This document shows, one piece after another, positions 1-11,495 of a stretch of 64,000 nucleotides of DNA. Position 1 is the stretch's first letter, and every line of letters begins with the position of its first letter. The position numbers were made by a program, and so were the translations under genes. The DNA is taken from the NCBI GenBank assembly GCA_003971905.1, contig RSEE01000009.1:434001-498000 (forward strand), in the 5' to 3' direction. The notes beneath the pieces are model-generated. The model was not told the origin of the DNA. It made no database searches and worked only from the letters and a program-made list of their open reading frames with translations. This DNA is from Moniliella sp. 'wahieum' (taxonomy: Eukaryota; Basidiomycota; Moniliellomycetes; Moniliellales; Moniliellaceae).

Positions 1-3000
1 CCCGGCGGCCAAGGCCACCACCGCTGAGACTGCTGCGGAGGAGACTGAGGTAACCGAGCCCATTGCCGAGGTGGCTGAGCCTACTAAGGAAGAAACCGAT
101 ATTTTGGAACCCGTCGTCAAGGAGACCCAGATCACTAAGCCTACTACGGAGGAGGCTACGGTTGACCCGCTGTCGAAGAGGCCAAGGTATCCGAGTCTGC
201 CGTTGAGAAGGCTGCAGTTACTGAGCCTACCCTCGAAGATGCCAAGTTGGCCGAGCCTACCACGGAGGAGCCCGAAGTTTGTCAATCCCATCCTTACCGA
301 GACCAAGGTGGCCGAACCGCCATCGAAGACACCAAGGTTGCTGAACCTGCCACTAAGCAAACTCCGGCTGTCGACCCCAGCGTCGAGGAAGCTAAGTCTT
401 CTGAGCCTGCAGCCGTGGGGCCCGTTTCCCCTCCGAGCCCACTGTTCAGAGGCTAAACCTGCAGAGGCCGCATCCGAGGAGCCTGCGCTTGCGCAACCTG
501 CTTTAGAAGATGCCAAACCTGCTGAAGCGGCCGTCACGGTGGTCCCCCCTGCCGCCCCTGCTGTGGAGGCGGCTGAGGGTACCAAACCCACCGTGGAGGA
601 AACTAAGGCTTCCGAGGCCGTCGCCAAGGAGCCCACTCCCGTCGAGCCGACTGGGTCCATTGCCGAGAAATCCACGGCTATCAAGCCCACAGGGACAGAG
701 GCCGAGGTTGTTACGCCTGTTGTTGAGGAGGCGGCCGCAGCTACGCCTATCGTGCAACAGACGGCTGAACATGCTGAGCCCACCATCGAAGAGTCCAAAG
801 CCACTGAGCCTTCTGGCGAGGATGTCGAGGCTGCAGAGCCTGTTATGGAGGATGCCAAGGTTGCCGCTGCCGAGCCTGTCGTAGGGGGGGCCACTGTTGC
901 CGAGCCCACAATGGAGGATACCAAATCTGCCGAGCCTACGGTGGAGGAGACCAAAGCTGCCGATCCCGCGGTGGAGGAGATCAAAGCTGCCGAGCCCACA
1001 GTGGAGGAAACCGAAGCTGCCGAACCCACGGTGGAGGAGACGAAGGTTGACAACCCTCCCCTCGAGGAAACCAAGGAGATCAAGGAGACCGAGCCCGTTA
1101 TCCAGGAACCCATCGCTGCCCAGCCCGCTGTCCCGGAGCTTGCCAATTCTGCCGCCGAGGAGGCTAAGCCTTCCGAACTCCCTACTGAAGTGCTTATGCC
1201 CATGCAGGCCGCTCCGGCGGAGCCCTTGCCTAGCGAACCGGTAGCGCAGGAGACTCAGATGTCTGAGCCTGCCACCGTGGACCCTGCGCCCGTCGAGCCC
1301 CTTGTTGAGGAGTCTAAGTTTTCTGACCCGTCGAGCCTGTTGCTAAGGAGAAGAAGGCGGTCAAGCAAGACATCTCGGAGGACAAGCCGGCCGAATCTAT
1401 CGCCCGGAATGCAGTGCCTGCTGAACCTGCGACGGTGGAGGACACCCCCACCGAGCCGGTCGCGGAGGAAGCCAAGGTTGCAGAGCCAATCGTTGATGAG
1501 GTGAAACAGACAGAGTCTGCAGCCGTGGAGCCCACGTCCGTCGGGGCCACGCCTGCCGAGCCAACTGCTGACCCCATCAATGTCCAGGAGGTCGGTGAGG
1601 AGAATAAGGTTGTCGAGCCTGCCGCCAAGGTGGTTACCCCGGTCGACCTCGCAGTCGAGAAGGCTAAAACTGCTGATCCCACCGCCGAGGCGGCCACGCC
1701 TGAGGAGATCGCTGTAGCAGAGGCCACTGTCACTGAACCTACCATTGAGGCCATCGCTCCCAAGCCCACAGACGACGAAGAGGCCCGGATTGCCGAACCT
1801 GCTACGGAGGAGACTAAAGTTGTTGACCCAGCGATCGAGGAGACTAAGGTGGCTGAGCCTACCATCGAGGAGGCCCAGGCTGTTAAGCCAAATGTCGAGG
1901 AGATCGAGGTGGCCCCACCTCCTACGAAGAAGACCGAGGTTGAAAAGCCCACGATCGATCAAGCGACGGTGGCTGGGCCCGCTGTGGAGCACGCCAATCT
2001 TGCCGAGTCCTTCGCCCAAGAGGCCAAGGTTGCCGAACCCATCGCTGAGGATGCGAAGTCTTCTGATCCTATTGCCGTGGACTCCATTATCCCCGCGCCC
2101 ACCGTTCAAGAGGAGAAAGTCGACGAGCCCACTGTTGATGAGATTAACCCTTCCAAGCCTACCGCGGAGGACTCCACGCCCATCGAACCTAGCAAGTCCG
2201 CCACCAAGGTACCCACGCCTGTGGAACCCGCTCCAGCCGAGGCGCAGGTTGAGCATGTGGACGAGGCTACCACTGCCAAGCCTGCTGCGGTGGTGACCGA
2301 GGTTGCCGTGCCCACCCTCGAGAACCTGAAGCCCACTGAGCCTTCTGTCAAAGGCGTAGAGAATGCTGCACCTGTTGCGGAAGAGGCAGAGGTTTCCGAG
2401 CCCTCTGTGGAGGAGACCGAGGTTGTCAAACCCGGCGTCGAGGAGATCCAGGATGCCAAGCCTGCTGCTGAGGAGACTACGGTTGTCCCGAGCGCTGAGG
2501 AGAGCAAGATGACCAAGGCTGCTGCCATCGAGGAGACTGAGGCGCTCGAACCAGCCGTCGAGGAGGCCAAGGTTACCGTGCCTGCTACGGAGGAGACGGA
2601 GGTTGTCAAGCCCGCAGCTAAGGAAAACAAGGTGTACGAGCCTTCCGTCGTCAAGGCCAAGGTGGCTGAGCCTACCGTCGAAGAGGCCAAGGTGGCCGAG
2701 CCCATTGTTGAGGAGGCCAAGGTTGCCGTGCCCGCCACTGAGGTGGCCACGGGGGTCGACCCCAGTCGAGGAGGCTCATGCTTCCGAGCCTGCAACTGTA
2801 GAGCCCATTGCCCCCGAGTCCACGGTTCAGGAGGTCAAACCTGCCGAAACCGCCACCGAAGAATCTAGTGTTGAGGTGCCCACGCCGGCCGAGACCTCTA
2901 CCGAGAAGGCCGCGTCTGTTGAGCCTGCCGCTCAAGAGGCCGCGCATGTCGAGTCTACCACGAAGCGGGCCAGCGCTCCTGATCCTTCTATTGAGGATGA

Positions 3001-3742
3001 CCAAGCTGCCGAGCCTGCTCTGGAGGAGCCCAAGCCTGCCGATACCCCGTGGAGGAAGCTACGCCTTCTCATCCTGTACCCCTCGAGTCTACTGAGGATG
3101 TGAAGGGTGTTGAGCCCAGCGTTCAGGAGGCTAAGCCTGCCGACCCCCCCGTCGAGGCACCCGCACCTATTGAGCCTTTCGCGACGAAAGCCGCGTCTTC
3201 CGTGTTGGTTGAGAAGGCTGAGGCTGGCGAGCCCACTGCCGAAGCGCCCAAGGCTGTCGAACCTGCCTTCAAAGAAGCCAATGCTTCCGAACCAACAAGT
3301 GTGCAACCTACGCCCGTCGCGCCAGTAGCTGAAGAGGTCAAGACTCCTCAGCCCACCCCTGCCGAGGCCAAGATTGACGAGCCCGCTGTTGAAGAGTCCA
3401 ACATTACCGAGCCTGCGGCCACCGACTGCTGTTGAGGAGGCGAAGGATGCTGAGCCTCCTGTGGAAAAGGTCAAACCTGTCGACGGTCCTGTTGCCGAGA
3501 AGCCCACCCTCGCCGAGCCGGAGTCGAGAAGGCCACGCCAGCCAATCCCACCATTGAGGAAAGCAAGGTTGCTCCTCCCCCGGTCGAGCCTGTCGAGCCT
3601 GTGGTCGAGGAGGCCCAGGTTGTCCAGCACGATGCAGATGAGGAGACTGAAGGTGACAAGTCCCCCCCTCGATCAGACCAAGGTGGCACCGTCTACTGAC
3701 GATGCGCTCGCGCCGGTCGAGCCCATTAAGGTCGAACCCTAA
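1..3742 (+). CDS. Pro/Glu/Ala-rich tandem-repeat protein, 3' part (5' end outside window)
   Basis: The reading frame enters from the left edge and ends in a clear stop at 3740-3742 after an acidic tail. Nearly the whole length is a degenerate repeat of about 11-13 residues, built around V-E-E-(T/A)-K-V-A-E-P-T, with alternating acidic, proline and alanine/valine positions. No cysteine-rich domain, membrane segment or enzymatic motif is visible. The open frame switches several times (for example near 250-450, 1330-1430, 2750, 3050 and 3430), yet the same repeat continues after each switch, so these are single-base losses in one gene. The composition suggests an extended, disordered, highly charged protein; repeat proteins of this type occur in fungal cell-surface, cytoskeletal and scaffold proteins, but nothing here decides between them. 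Function is not recognised. Confidence 0.8.
100..3700 (+). repeat. Degenerate coding minisatellite, about 33-39 bp unit
   Basis: The DNA below the repeat protein is itself a diverged tandem array. Units begin with GTGGAGGAG or GTCGAGGAG, followed by ACYAAGGTTGCY and GAGCCY. Units differ at many third positions, so the array is old rather than freshly amplified. Unit length wanders between about 33 and 39 bp, keeping frame. Confidence 0.75.
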
Positions 3743-4428
3743 GGTTCCCGGTCCCTCATGGATGCCATCGAGGCTACCACGGCGCTGCCACGCCGTCCAA
3801 CACCACTGCTGCGTCTCATACCCTCTCTGGGACATCATAACGCTTATTCCCCTCGTCCCCCAGATCTAATGCCCCACCATGATGAATGAGCACTTACTTC
3901 GCTTTCCCTTCTTCCCCCCCCCTTCGGATGCCTTTATTTTTTTATATCTTTCTGCCTTTATGATTGGGCAAGACTGTTGACCCGGCTGCACCACTTGAGT
4001 TCCTGTGTGCTTGTAATAAGGTAGTAAATATAGGACGGCATGTGTGAATAGGATAGTATGTGGAATGGAAGGACTAGTTTGATGGAATGGAAGGGTGGAT
4101 GGTAGAAATTGTGTTAACCCCCGTGGCATTATGCGAGACCGGGGAAAGAGGTGGAGGGGGGGTGAGGCCAACGACATTGAAGAGGAAAACGGGGAGATAC
4201 GACAGACGAGAAAAGGGTAGGTGCTGGGGTCTTAGAAGCCCCCCAAGACGCCCTCTCCGTCGTCCCCCCACGCTATGAGGGAGGCTGGGGCCGCAGTACG
4301 GCGTTTGGGTCGTTTGGTGCGCTTTGGCACTGAGGGTACTGAGGGGAGGGAGAGAGTGGGAGATGAAGGGGGATGAGGGGGGGTGATTGGACGGGATAGA
4401 TACGCAAGGGGGGTGCGAGAGCGGTGGG
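3743..4428. other. Intergenic spacer between convergent genes
   Basis: This stretch lies between the stop of the repeat protein (+) and the stop of a minus-strand candidate gene, so it should hold two 3' ends. It contains T-rich runs around 3925-3960 and G-rich low-complexity sequence at 4150-4400. No supported gene. Confidence 0.6.
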
Positions 4429-6068
4429 TCACTCGATCCAGCTATTAGGGGAGGAGGGAGATGGTGTGGCTCGGTAGCGCTCGGGCTGGTGAAAAGGAAG
4501 TATCACAAGAGCGACAGGAGGAGTGGCAGGTACTGTTGGGTGTGCTGGAGGAGTTAGAGGAGATGGAGGAGATGGTGAAGATACAGATTCAGTGGAGAGA
4601 GGAGCCAGGGTGACGATGCTGTGTAGCTCCTCATCCCTTTCCAAGGTAGGGGGGGGAGGAAGCAAGAGGAGGTAAAGTAGCTACCGAACAGGCTCGATTG
4701 GGCCGAGGGCGAGGAAACTGGGGTAAGATTGTCTCCTTCCATGGGAGGTGACTTGGATCCTTCCAGTGTAGGCGTAGAGAGGGTTCCCACCGAGCGGATG
4801 ACAGAGAGGTGCAATCTGGTGGGCATCTCGTCACTCGGCAGAGAAAAGCCTCAGGGTCCCAACTGTGGCCCCCCTGTGGGAAAGAGATAGGGCGGAGACG
4901 TGTGGAGGTGTCAAAGCCAATCACCTGTCCTGCTTGGAGGCGCGTGGACCAAGATGCACCAAAGTAGTCTGAATGAGCGCTGGCCTTCGCAACTCGAATG
5001 ACCAGAGGACAATGGAATCTATCAACATTTTCCATATCCTCCTCGTCACCGCGGAGAGAGCGGCACCTACGCATGCTGAGGTCGAGCGACGAGCCACGCC
5101 CCTGAGTATTGGAGGGGAGTACGATCGTATGCGTCAGAGGAATGGGTGAATACTTGCGTGGTCGAGCCTGAGTGGAAACTGACGCCGCGGGGACGCTGGC
5201 GCACTACTGCGTTTGATTGTTGGGGTAGTAATGAAAATGGTGGGACGAGTGGGTAGCCCACTTGGGCCGTGTGACTAAGAACGATGTCGCTAGCTTGTCC
5301 CGGAACGCCGTCCTTCTTGAGGCAGGAGACCGGGGCTGGAAGGGTACGGTGCTGCGGAACGCATGGCGCGAGTGGCAAGGCCTCAGAGGCAAGCTACCCT
5401 ATGGGTTTCGTCGGCGGAGGCAACCTCAGGCTCAGCATCTAGCTCTGCCCGATTAGCCTCGGACGCTGCGTTTTCTTGGAAGCGTGGACCAAAGAAGAGG
5501 GGATAAGGAGAGGGATCAGAGCCTGGGTGGGCGATGTCTGCGGACGGGATTCTGCGTTACTATTCATGCAGCAGCCATTGGGCGGGGGCGGGGGCAACAG
5601 CAGTGGTGCACAGGGAGGGGAGGGGAGGGAGGGAAGACGTACGGTTGGACATGCTGGTATATGATGGATGCAGTGGGAGCGTCGAAAGACAACGGGGGTG
5701 GGGGTGGCAAGTGGAAAAAGAGGATCCGGGACGGCACCAACGGCAATACTAAAGCCTGTGGGCCTGAGAGTCTGGGTAGCGTGGGAAGAAAATGGGGACG
5801 GATGGGAACCGCGGGGAGGGTGGTGCAGAGGATTGGCTGAATTGGCTTTGATGTGTGACGCTAGTAAGAGGGCCAAACGGGGTTTTCTGTACAGTCTCTC
5901 GGTGGATAACAGGAAACACTTACTGTTGGTGGGAGATGGGGACGAGGAGAGAATAAGCCGGGGCAGGAAAGGAAAGGGAAAAGGACAGAAGAGAAGATCA
6001 AGAAGCGAGAGGTGTGGTTACAGAATCAGTTGGAGAGGCAGTCATGCACCCGTGGTGGTTAGCGACAT
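4429..6068 (-). CDS. Hypothetical protein, Pro/Ser-rich, unrecognised
   Basis: Consecutive minus-strand reading segments join into one plausible product, ending at 4429 with a Pro/Ser/Thr-rich tail. A compact middle part at about 4850-5075 has mixed hydrophobic and charged residues (core D-R-F-H-C-P-L-V-I-R-V-A-K-A, later L-Q-A-G-Q-V-I-G-F-D) and may be a folded domain; the rest is low-complexity. Possible starts are the ATGs whose first bases are 6068 and 6045. A short candidate intron (GTAAGT donor at 5923, acceptor at 5887) would link the first exon to the rest. Several single-base frame switches are needed, as elsewhere in this window. I do not recognise the family; existence of a gene is moderately supported, the exact start is not. 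Confidence 0.45.
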
Positions 6069-6968
6069 GGATGGGCTCGACAGATACGATGACGACGGCA
6101 GGAAATGTGTCCAGGTGGGCTGCGTGTGCACCCATACTGTGCGATCGGCTGTTGCTGCAGTTGCTGATACGGAATGTAGTCTTCTCGCTTTTTGCTCCGA
6201 GCGTGGCTGGACGGGCTGGGGGCCGTCGGGAGGACAGTAGTGGCTAGTAGCCCGCACACGCACTGGCCCGCCTGCCCTCCACGCTGCCAAGCTGCCCCCC
6301 GCGTGCTGTGATGGGAGTTCCCCTGTCCCCATGTCAAGCCATGCGAATGCAAGCCATCTTCCACCCCACACTGCCCAGCACCAGCACCCATATCTTCGCT
6401 TATCGATCTCATCTCGATTATCTCTGACACCTGAAGTTGCTGAGCGCTGGCTGTGAAGGTTGAGCCGCGGAGCGCTGAAGCGTGAAGCTTGATATTTGAG
6501 GCTTGGAGGCTGAAGCTTAAAGAGCTTGTAGCTTGAAGAAGAGGGGCGTATATCCAACTGAATCGCATCACCTCCCCGCCCAGCAGTGCTTCGCTCCTGT
6601 CTCCCCGCTTCATCCCGCTCCGCTGTTGTTGCCCCGTTCCCGCCCCGCACTGGGGCACTGGAGCGACGGTTGGTCCACCCACGAGCCTCGATAGTCCATA
6701 GTCGGAAGAGCAAAAACCATTAGCTCTTCCACAAAAACCTCTGTGATATGCGTGACGGCATGCTAGAATGCGAGAGAAAATAGGAGGCCATCACCCTCAG
6801 CCTGAGGCCTCAGCGCGCCCCAGCCTAACCCCGCGGTCACCAACCGGCCCCGCGACCGGCCGAAGCTGGCCGGAGGCCTGAGAATGATTTACCGGGAAAG
6901 TAACGCAAAGGGTGAGCCGTAACGCGTAACGCCTACCGCGAACCGGTAACCGGTAACGAAGCGTAACC
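6069..6968. other. Spacer rich in short palindromic words
   Basis: No supported gene. It holds an AAGCTT/GAAGCTT-rich patch at 6470-6540, a perfect 12-bp palindrome CTGAGGCCTCAG at 6802-6813, and a patch at 6918-6990 with TAACGCG and AACCGGTAACCGGTAACG. These belong to the TCA/TAA-plus-tetramer word family described under findings. Confidence 0.6.
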
Positions 6969-8397
6969 TCATGCGTCACGTGACGTGATACTGGCGCAAC
7001 ATGCAATAGGGTGGCCCTTGTCACCAGGCGTCGCCCAGGCGCTCAGGCATGCGGGACACATGGAACACGTCATGGAGGTGTTGTAGGCAGTCGGGAAGGA
7101 GGACCTGGTACGCGGCGCGGCCCACGGCGCGGACAATAGGAAAGGGTCGAGGTAGCGATAGTCGAGGCCGTCAGAAGGTCGCTGGCTAAGCACATAACCG
7201 TCCCGGCAGACCAAGACAGGCTGGCTCAGGACTTGGCTCAGGCGCTGGACCTCTGGATCTATATAGGCGACATCCATGACACGGAGCTGCATCGATGCAA
7301 GTGCAGTAGCTGTTAAACCTTAACTACGCATGACCTGTAGCATGTGAAGCTTGAAGACAAAATAAGGGGCGATCAAATGAGAATAAAATTTTCCTCGCAG
7401 AACTACGACCACGCCCAGCCCTGGTTGGGCATGGATCAACTCATACCACAAGTCCGACGCGGGGAGCGGGGCTTCCCATCTCTGCGCCCTTACCGGCGGG
7501 ATAGGGTCATCAGAGCGGGCCACCTCCCCCAAATAGGAGAGGCAACAAAAAGTCCGCTGGCCCACGCCGTTCCTCTTCCACGATCGTAACAGCCATAGGA
7601 CCATTAAGGAGCAGGTGCCCCGATCCAAAGCTTGACATGATGGTGGGGTAACTTTCGTATCCGCCGTCTTGCACTGCTCCCAATCCTGTCCGCGGCCCGT
7701 TTGAGCAACCCTTGCGGGCATGTAAGTAGAAACCAGAAATGCATAGAGAGAGAATAAAAGTGTCCAACAAACCCAAAGTCACCAAACGCCACGTCTCGGC
7801 GCCCAAGGGCAGGCCAAGCACTGGGCGAACGGCCGGCTTAAATTGGGTTGCCCAAGTCCAGGTTGCCTGCAAGCAAGTCCAGACCGGGTGGGCTTGCTCT
7901 TGGTCCTGGCTAATGCGCAGCAAGGCGCAAGCCTTCAGCCCAGGCCCCCTTGGTGTGGAGCTGGACAGCGTGCAGAACACGCCCGGGCCAAGACCGTGGT
8001 GGAAAAGAGCTAAGCTGGTTTGCGAAGGACCAGGCCGAAGAAAGAAATGCGAGTGATGTGGAGGCCAGATTGGGCGCATCCGTTTGCACCGATCTGCGGT
8101 GATTGGGAAGGGTGAACAGTGATTCCGCTGTGGTGCATTCCGGCTATGGCTGGCCTTGTGCCCCTGGCCTAAGTAAGTGTAGGGGGGGAGTGTGTCGGTC
8201 AGCACCGGCCAGCCGGCGCCTGGAGCTCCAAGCTGAGGCTGGAGAGTTGAGGCATTGCTCAGCCTGAGGCTCAGGCTTGGCGCGTGACGCCGAAGCGGAA
8301 GCTCGAGGTGAGAAGCTATGAAGCGTGGATACCACGCGTGCATGAGCGCTGGAGCGGAGCCAGGCTGAGTTGATGGATGATTGGGATCGATGACCAC
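6969..8397 (-). CDS. Candidate hypothetical gene, unrecognised
   Basis: Minus-strand frames at 8397-7510, 7721-7320 and 7292-6969 read as protein-like text with balanced composition. The last two share a phase and can be joined by a 48-bp intron (7287-7334, ending in a pyrimidine-poor GCAG acceptor and starting with a weak GTCATG donor). One hydrophobic stretch near 7750 could be a membrane segment. No motif is recognised, the 5' half is rich in Pro/His/Ser and may be non-coding, and the start is unknown. It could be a diverged lineage-specific gene or chance open frames in GC-rich DNA. Confidence 0.28.
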
Positions 8398-8791
8398 GGA
8401 TTCTGATTAGTGATTCCATTGTCTGGCGTTGCATCATCGGTACGCGGCACTGGCGCTGTGCTGGGCGCTGTGCTGGGCGGGGCGCGGGGTGGAGCGCAGC
8501 GACAGTGCGCTGGCCAGCCACGCGGCAGCGCGGGGGCAGCGTGCCGGCGCATGTGCCAGCTGCAGCGGCCGCGGCCTCCTATGGCGTCTGCTGGTATATA
8601 GCCCCCCCCCCCGCGCCGGCCCAGCCAACCCCCTCTCGCGCTCCCCCCTTGAAACGTTCACACCTGCTTGCCTGGCTAGTTTACCCCACCCTCCAACCCG
8701 CATCCACATCCGCCCTCAGTACTCAGTCTGAGTCCTCGCCCACACTCTCTCTCCTCCCTCCTCTCTCCCCCTCTCTCCCTCTCCCGGTACC
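8398..8791. promoter_or_regulatory. NC2-beta upstream region with TATA-like box
   Basis: GTATATAGC lies at about 8591-8599, roughly 195 bp before the start codon, followed by a C/T-rich stretch typical of fungal 5' leaders (8640-8790). TATATAGC recurs before or near other genes of this window. Whether it is used is inference. Confidence 0.4.
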
Positions 8792-9340
8792 ATGTCAGCG
8801 TCGGACGACGAGGCCTTTGCTGCTGCCGGCGCAGGGAGGACGAGCTGTCGTTGCCCAAGGCCACGGTGCAGAAGATCATCCAAGGTACGTATTGTTCTTC
8901 CCTCCTGGGCCCGCCTTTTGCCATGCATATGCTCTACTGTCCCAAGCACTAACCCACGTCTGCTTCCCGCGTTTGTGCGTTGCGGTACTCGATCCAGGAT
9001 ATCTCCCGCCCGAGCTGTCTTACGCACGCGACACCGCGATCTGTTGATCGAGTGTTGCGTTGAGTTTATTCACCTCCTCTCGAGCGAGTCGAACGAGATC
9101 TGCGAGCGCGAGTCCCGTAAAACCATTTCCCCAGATCATGTTCTCCAAGCCCTGAATGATCTGGGTTTGATCAGTTCACCCCTGCGTCCAAGAGGCACTA
9201 CAGAGTCACCAGCGATGGCCAAAAAGCGTGATTCCAAGTCTCGCAAAATGAAAGACACAGGCATGTCACCCGAGGAATGCTGCAGCACCAAGATGCTCTT
9301 TGCCCAATCCAAAGCACGGTACGATGCAACCACCAACTGA
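8792..9340 (+). CDS. NCB2: Negative cofactor 2 subunit beta (Dr1/Ncb2 family)
   Basis: NC2-beta is a histone-fold protein that pairs with NC2-alpha and clamps TBP on promoter DNA, repressing or tuning RNA polymerase II initiation in the nucleus. Exon 1 (8792-8884) gives a short acidic start and the family hallmark D-E-L-S-L-P-K-A-T-V-Q-K-I-I. An intron at 8885-8997 has a GTACGT donor and a CCAG acceptor. Exon 2 continues with L-P-P-E-L-S-Y-A-R-D, then E-C-C-V-E-F-I-H-L-L-S-S-E-S-N-E and the typical S-P-D-H-V-L-Q-A-L loop-helix. Predicted size about 145 residues, the same as yeast Ncb2. At least two frame switches (near 8835 and 9040), and probably compensating ones after 9160, interrupt the frame; I read them as sequence errors. 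The ATG sits in a CACC-like context. Confidence 0.9.
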   Translation: MSASDDEAFAAAGAGRTSCRCPRPRCRRSSKVRIVLPSWARLLPCICSTVPSTNPRLLPAFVRCGTRSRISPARAVLRTRHRDLLIECCVEFIHLLSSESNEICERESRKTISPDHVLQALNDLGLISSPLRPRGTTESPAMAKKRDSKSRKMKDTGMSPEECCSTKMLFAQSKARYDATTN

Positions 9341-10290
9341 TCGATCCAATCATCTCATTCTCACATCTCCTCAACATCGTTACCCAACCTCGCTCCTTCG
9401 TGCTTGTAACTTGGTTCCTCTTCGGCTCTGTATCAATATTATGAAGGCCAAGCCACAGGCGCCTTACTCGCGGCTGCGGTCGCCACATGTACCGGGCATC
9501 ATACATCATCAGGTCGCCGTGTCGGGTTCCTCAATCACTCGTTCCTTCGTGGGGGACCCTTGTTCACAAAGGCCTCGGGCACTGCCGTCGTGCACGTGCG
9601 TCATGCTTGATGGCGAACCGCTGGTCCTCTTGACGTTTACGCGCGCGCGCGTCAACGTCGTTAAACGTTCGCGTTCACCCTCTGTTGAATATATCGACTG
9701 GCATAAATATTCCACTTCTCGACCAGGTACACCCTGGTACGCCTGCATTTTTCCATGTACTTAGTACTTATCCGGTGGAGTGTTTTGTTCTGTGGTTGTG
9801 GGGACGGACGATGGGACGGGTGAAACCGGTAGCCGGTAAAGGTGAACGAACGTAAGGCTGCGCATCGGCTTAATATTGGGATTGCGGGAAAAAAGGGAAT
9901 GCAGATCTAGCAAGCGCCGGATGCCAGTAAATGCAGCCTCCCGCCCCAAAGCGAAACATCGTGTACAGGGTCGGTCATTCTGGTCATTGACCACCTCAAC
10001 TGCATCGACGCATCTTCAGCGCATCAGCCCGTCCAATTCGTTTTGCTGGTTGGGCAACTAGTATCGCTCTCAATCTAAAACCACGCCAAGCACTTCTGTA
10101 AGTATACCCACACATCCGACGCTGGTCTGAGCCTCACAGGCCTCAGGGGCTTCAGATGTACGTCAAGGAACAACAGCAGATAATTTAGGAGTGCCAGCTG
10201 CGCCGCACTGCTCTCCCCACTGCGGCGCACCCCAGGGCACAGGCCACTGTCCGCACTTGCGTTGCCAATGCTTCTGGGATAGGGAGGGAG
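9341..10290. other. Spacer between NC2-beta and carbonic anhydrase
   Basis: No supported gene. It contains a CG-alternating patch at about 9638-9655, followed by TCAACG and TTAAACG words, and a TCA/GGCC word patch at 10125-10157. Confidence 0.5.
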
Positions 10291-10299
10291 GGAATATAT
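10291..10299 (+). promoter_or_regulatory. TATA-like box before carbonic anhydrase
   Basis: AATATATAA lies just upstream of the probable start region of the beta-carbonic anhydrase at about 100 bp distance from ATG 10396. Role inferred from position only. Confidence 0.4.
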
Positions 10300-10395
10300 A
10301 ACTGGCATCGCCCGCCCCACCCGTCCTACCCCCAACCGCCATTCTTGGACGTTGGTCTTTCGTAACTTCACCCGGCCCTATCCGACCCATCCGCC

Positions 10396-11318
10396 ATGCG
10401 CCTTCCCTCCTCCTCATCTCTGTTGCAACGCTAGCTCTAGCCCAAGCCCGCCCAAGCCACTGGAGCTGTGGCGCGCAGCACCCCCCGCATCAGCCGTTAG
10501 GGAGCAAGTTGCTGAAGCGCAACACGCACTGGGCTCAGCGGCTCGATCCAGCTTTGATCAAAAGCAACGAAGCTGGGCAGACGCCCAAGGTGTTCCTCGT
10601 TGGCTGTGGCGACAGCCGTGTCGATCCGGCCCTGATGACGCAGAGTGTGCCAGGTGAAATCTTTGTGGCGCGCAACGTGGCCAACCAGGTGCAAGGTAGC
10701 GACAATACCACCATTTCTGCACTGGGTATGCGGTGCAGGATGTAGGTGTGACGGATGGTACGTCAATTGCAATCGCCCTTCTATTGCCGGGGACCGAGCC
10801 ACAAGGAATGGGGCAACAGGAGACTGACGCACAGATGACTCGATGACTTTGATGACTGTCGATGATGATGAACAACAGTTGTAGTGTTGGGCCACACGAC
10901 TGTGGTGGCGTGGCAACTGCACTCACGTATGCCAACAAGACGGGGTGGAGTCCCTCCACTGCGTTGGATTATTACCTCTCTCCTCTCGTTTCGCTTACCA
11001 AGGGTGTCATCTCCCGCCATCCTACTGACGACACCGCCGAATTATCCAACATCGTGATGAAGGCCAACGTCAAGCAGCAGATTAACAACCTCATCCAGAC
11101 CGACATCATTCAGGGGAATTGGAACTCTACTCCGTCGCCTTTGACGGGTAAGGTGATGGACAAGGTTACCATCCACGGGTACGTCTGCTACTTCTTATAG
11201 ACCTGTGGGACGGGGGGATGAGGGCAACTGACCAATACCTTTTTCGTGCTAACAGGTGGTACTAAACATCTCCACTGGTCTCATCCACGATATGAAGGTG
11301 TCCAAAACGGCACCTTAG
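10396..11318 (+). CDS. Beta-class carbonic anhydrase
   Basis: The enzyme hydrates CO2 to bicarbonate using zinc, supplying carboxylation reactions; fungal forms are cytosolic or mitochondrial. The conserved core begins near 10509 (L-L-K-R-N-T-H-W-A). The zinc/active-site motif C-G-D-S-R-V is encoded near 10601, and the second zinc motif G-H-T-D-C-G-G near 10890, the latter split by one lost base. The tail has the family pattern H-G-W-x-x-N-I-S-T-G. Introns: 10758-10878 (GTACGT donor) and 11179-11255 (GTACGT donor). Exon 4 ends at stop 11316-11318. The N-terminus is uncertain: ATG 10396 opens a Ser/Pro-rich leader that could be a mitochondrial presequence, but needs at least one frame correction. 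Total size about 200-240 residues, normal for the class. Confidence 0.88.
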
Positions 11319-11337
11319 TTCGTTTCCTTTTGCAGTG

Positions 11338-11495
11338 TCACGCTGGTGTAGTAGCGCCGGTAGCTCAAGCCCGGGTCTGTCCGGTTCATTCTTCCAATAT
11401 TCCGTTGTTTGGAGGGCAAGAATATTCTCGAGCCTCTGCTGCGGCTCATGTGCAAGCAATACACACCACCAACTGCCTGCTCTCTGTTTTTCTAC
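11338..11495. repeat. Dispersed repeat, copy A (about 160 bp)
   Basis: This segment matches 20849-21013 along nearly its whole length; shared anchors are GGTAGC-CAAGCCCGG, TGGAGGGCA, AGCCTCT and the exact AACTGCCTGCTCTCTG. It lies just after the carbonic anhydrase stop. A GGTTCATTCTTCC string resembles a polymerase III B box, so a tRNA-derived SINE is possible but weakly supported. Confidence 0.7.

Noticed and set aside
1255-2256. Long Gly/Leu/Arg-rich open frame antisense to the repeat protein
   Set aside because: Mirror of the coding repeat; its regular composition is dictated by the other strand.
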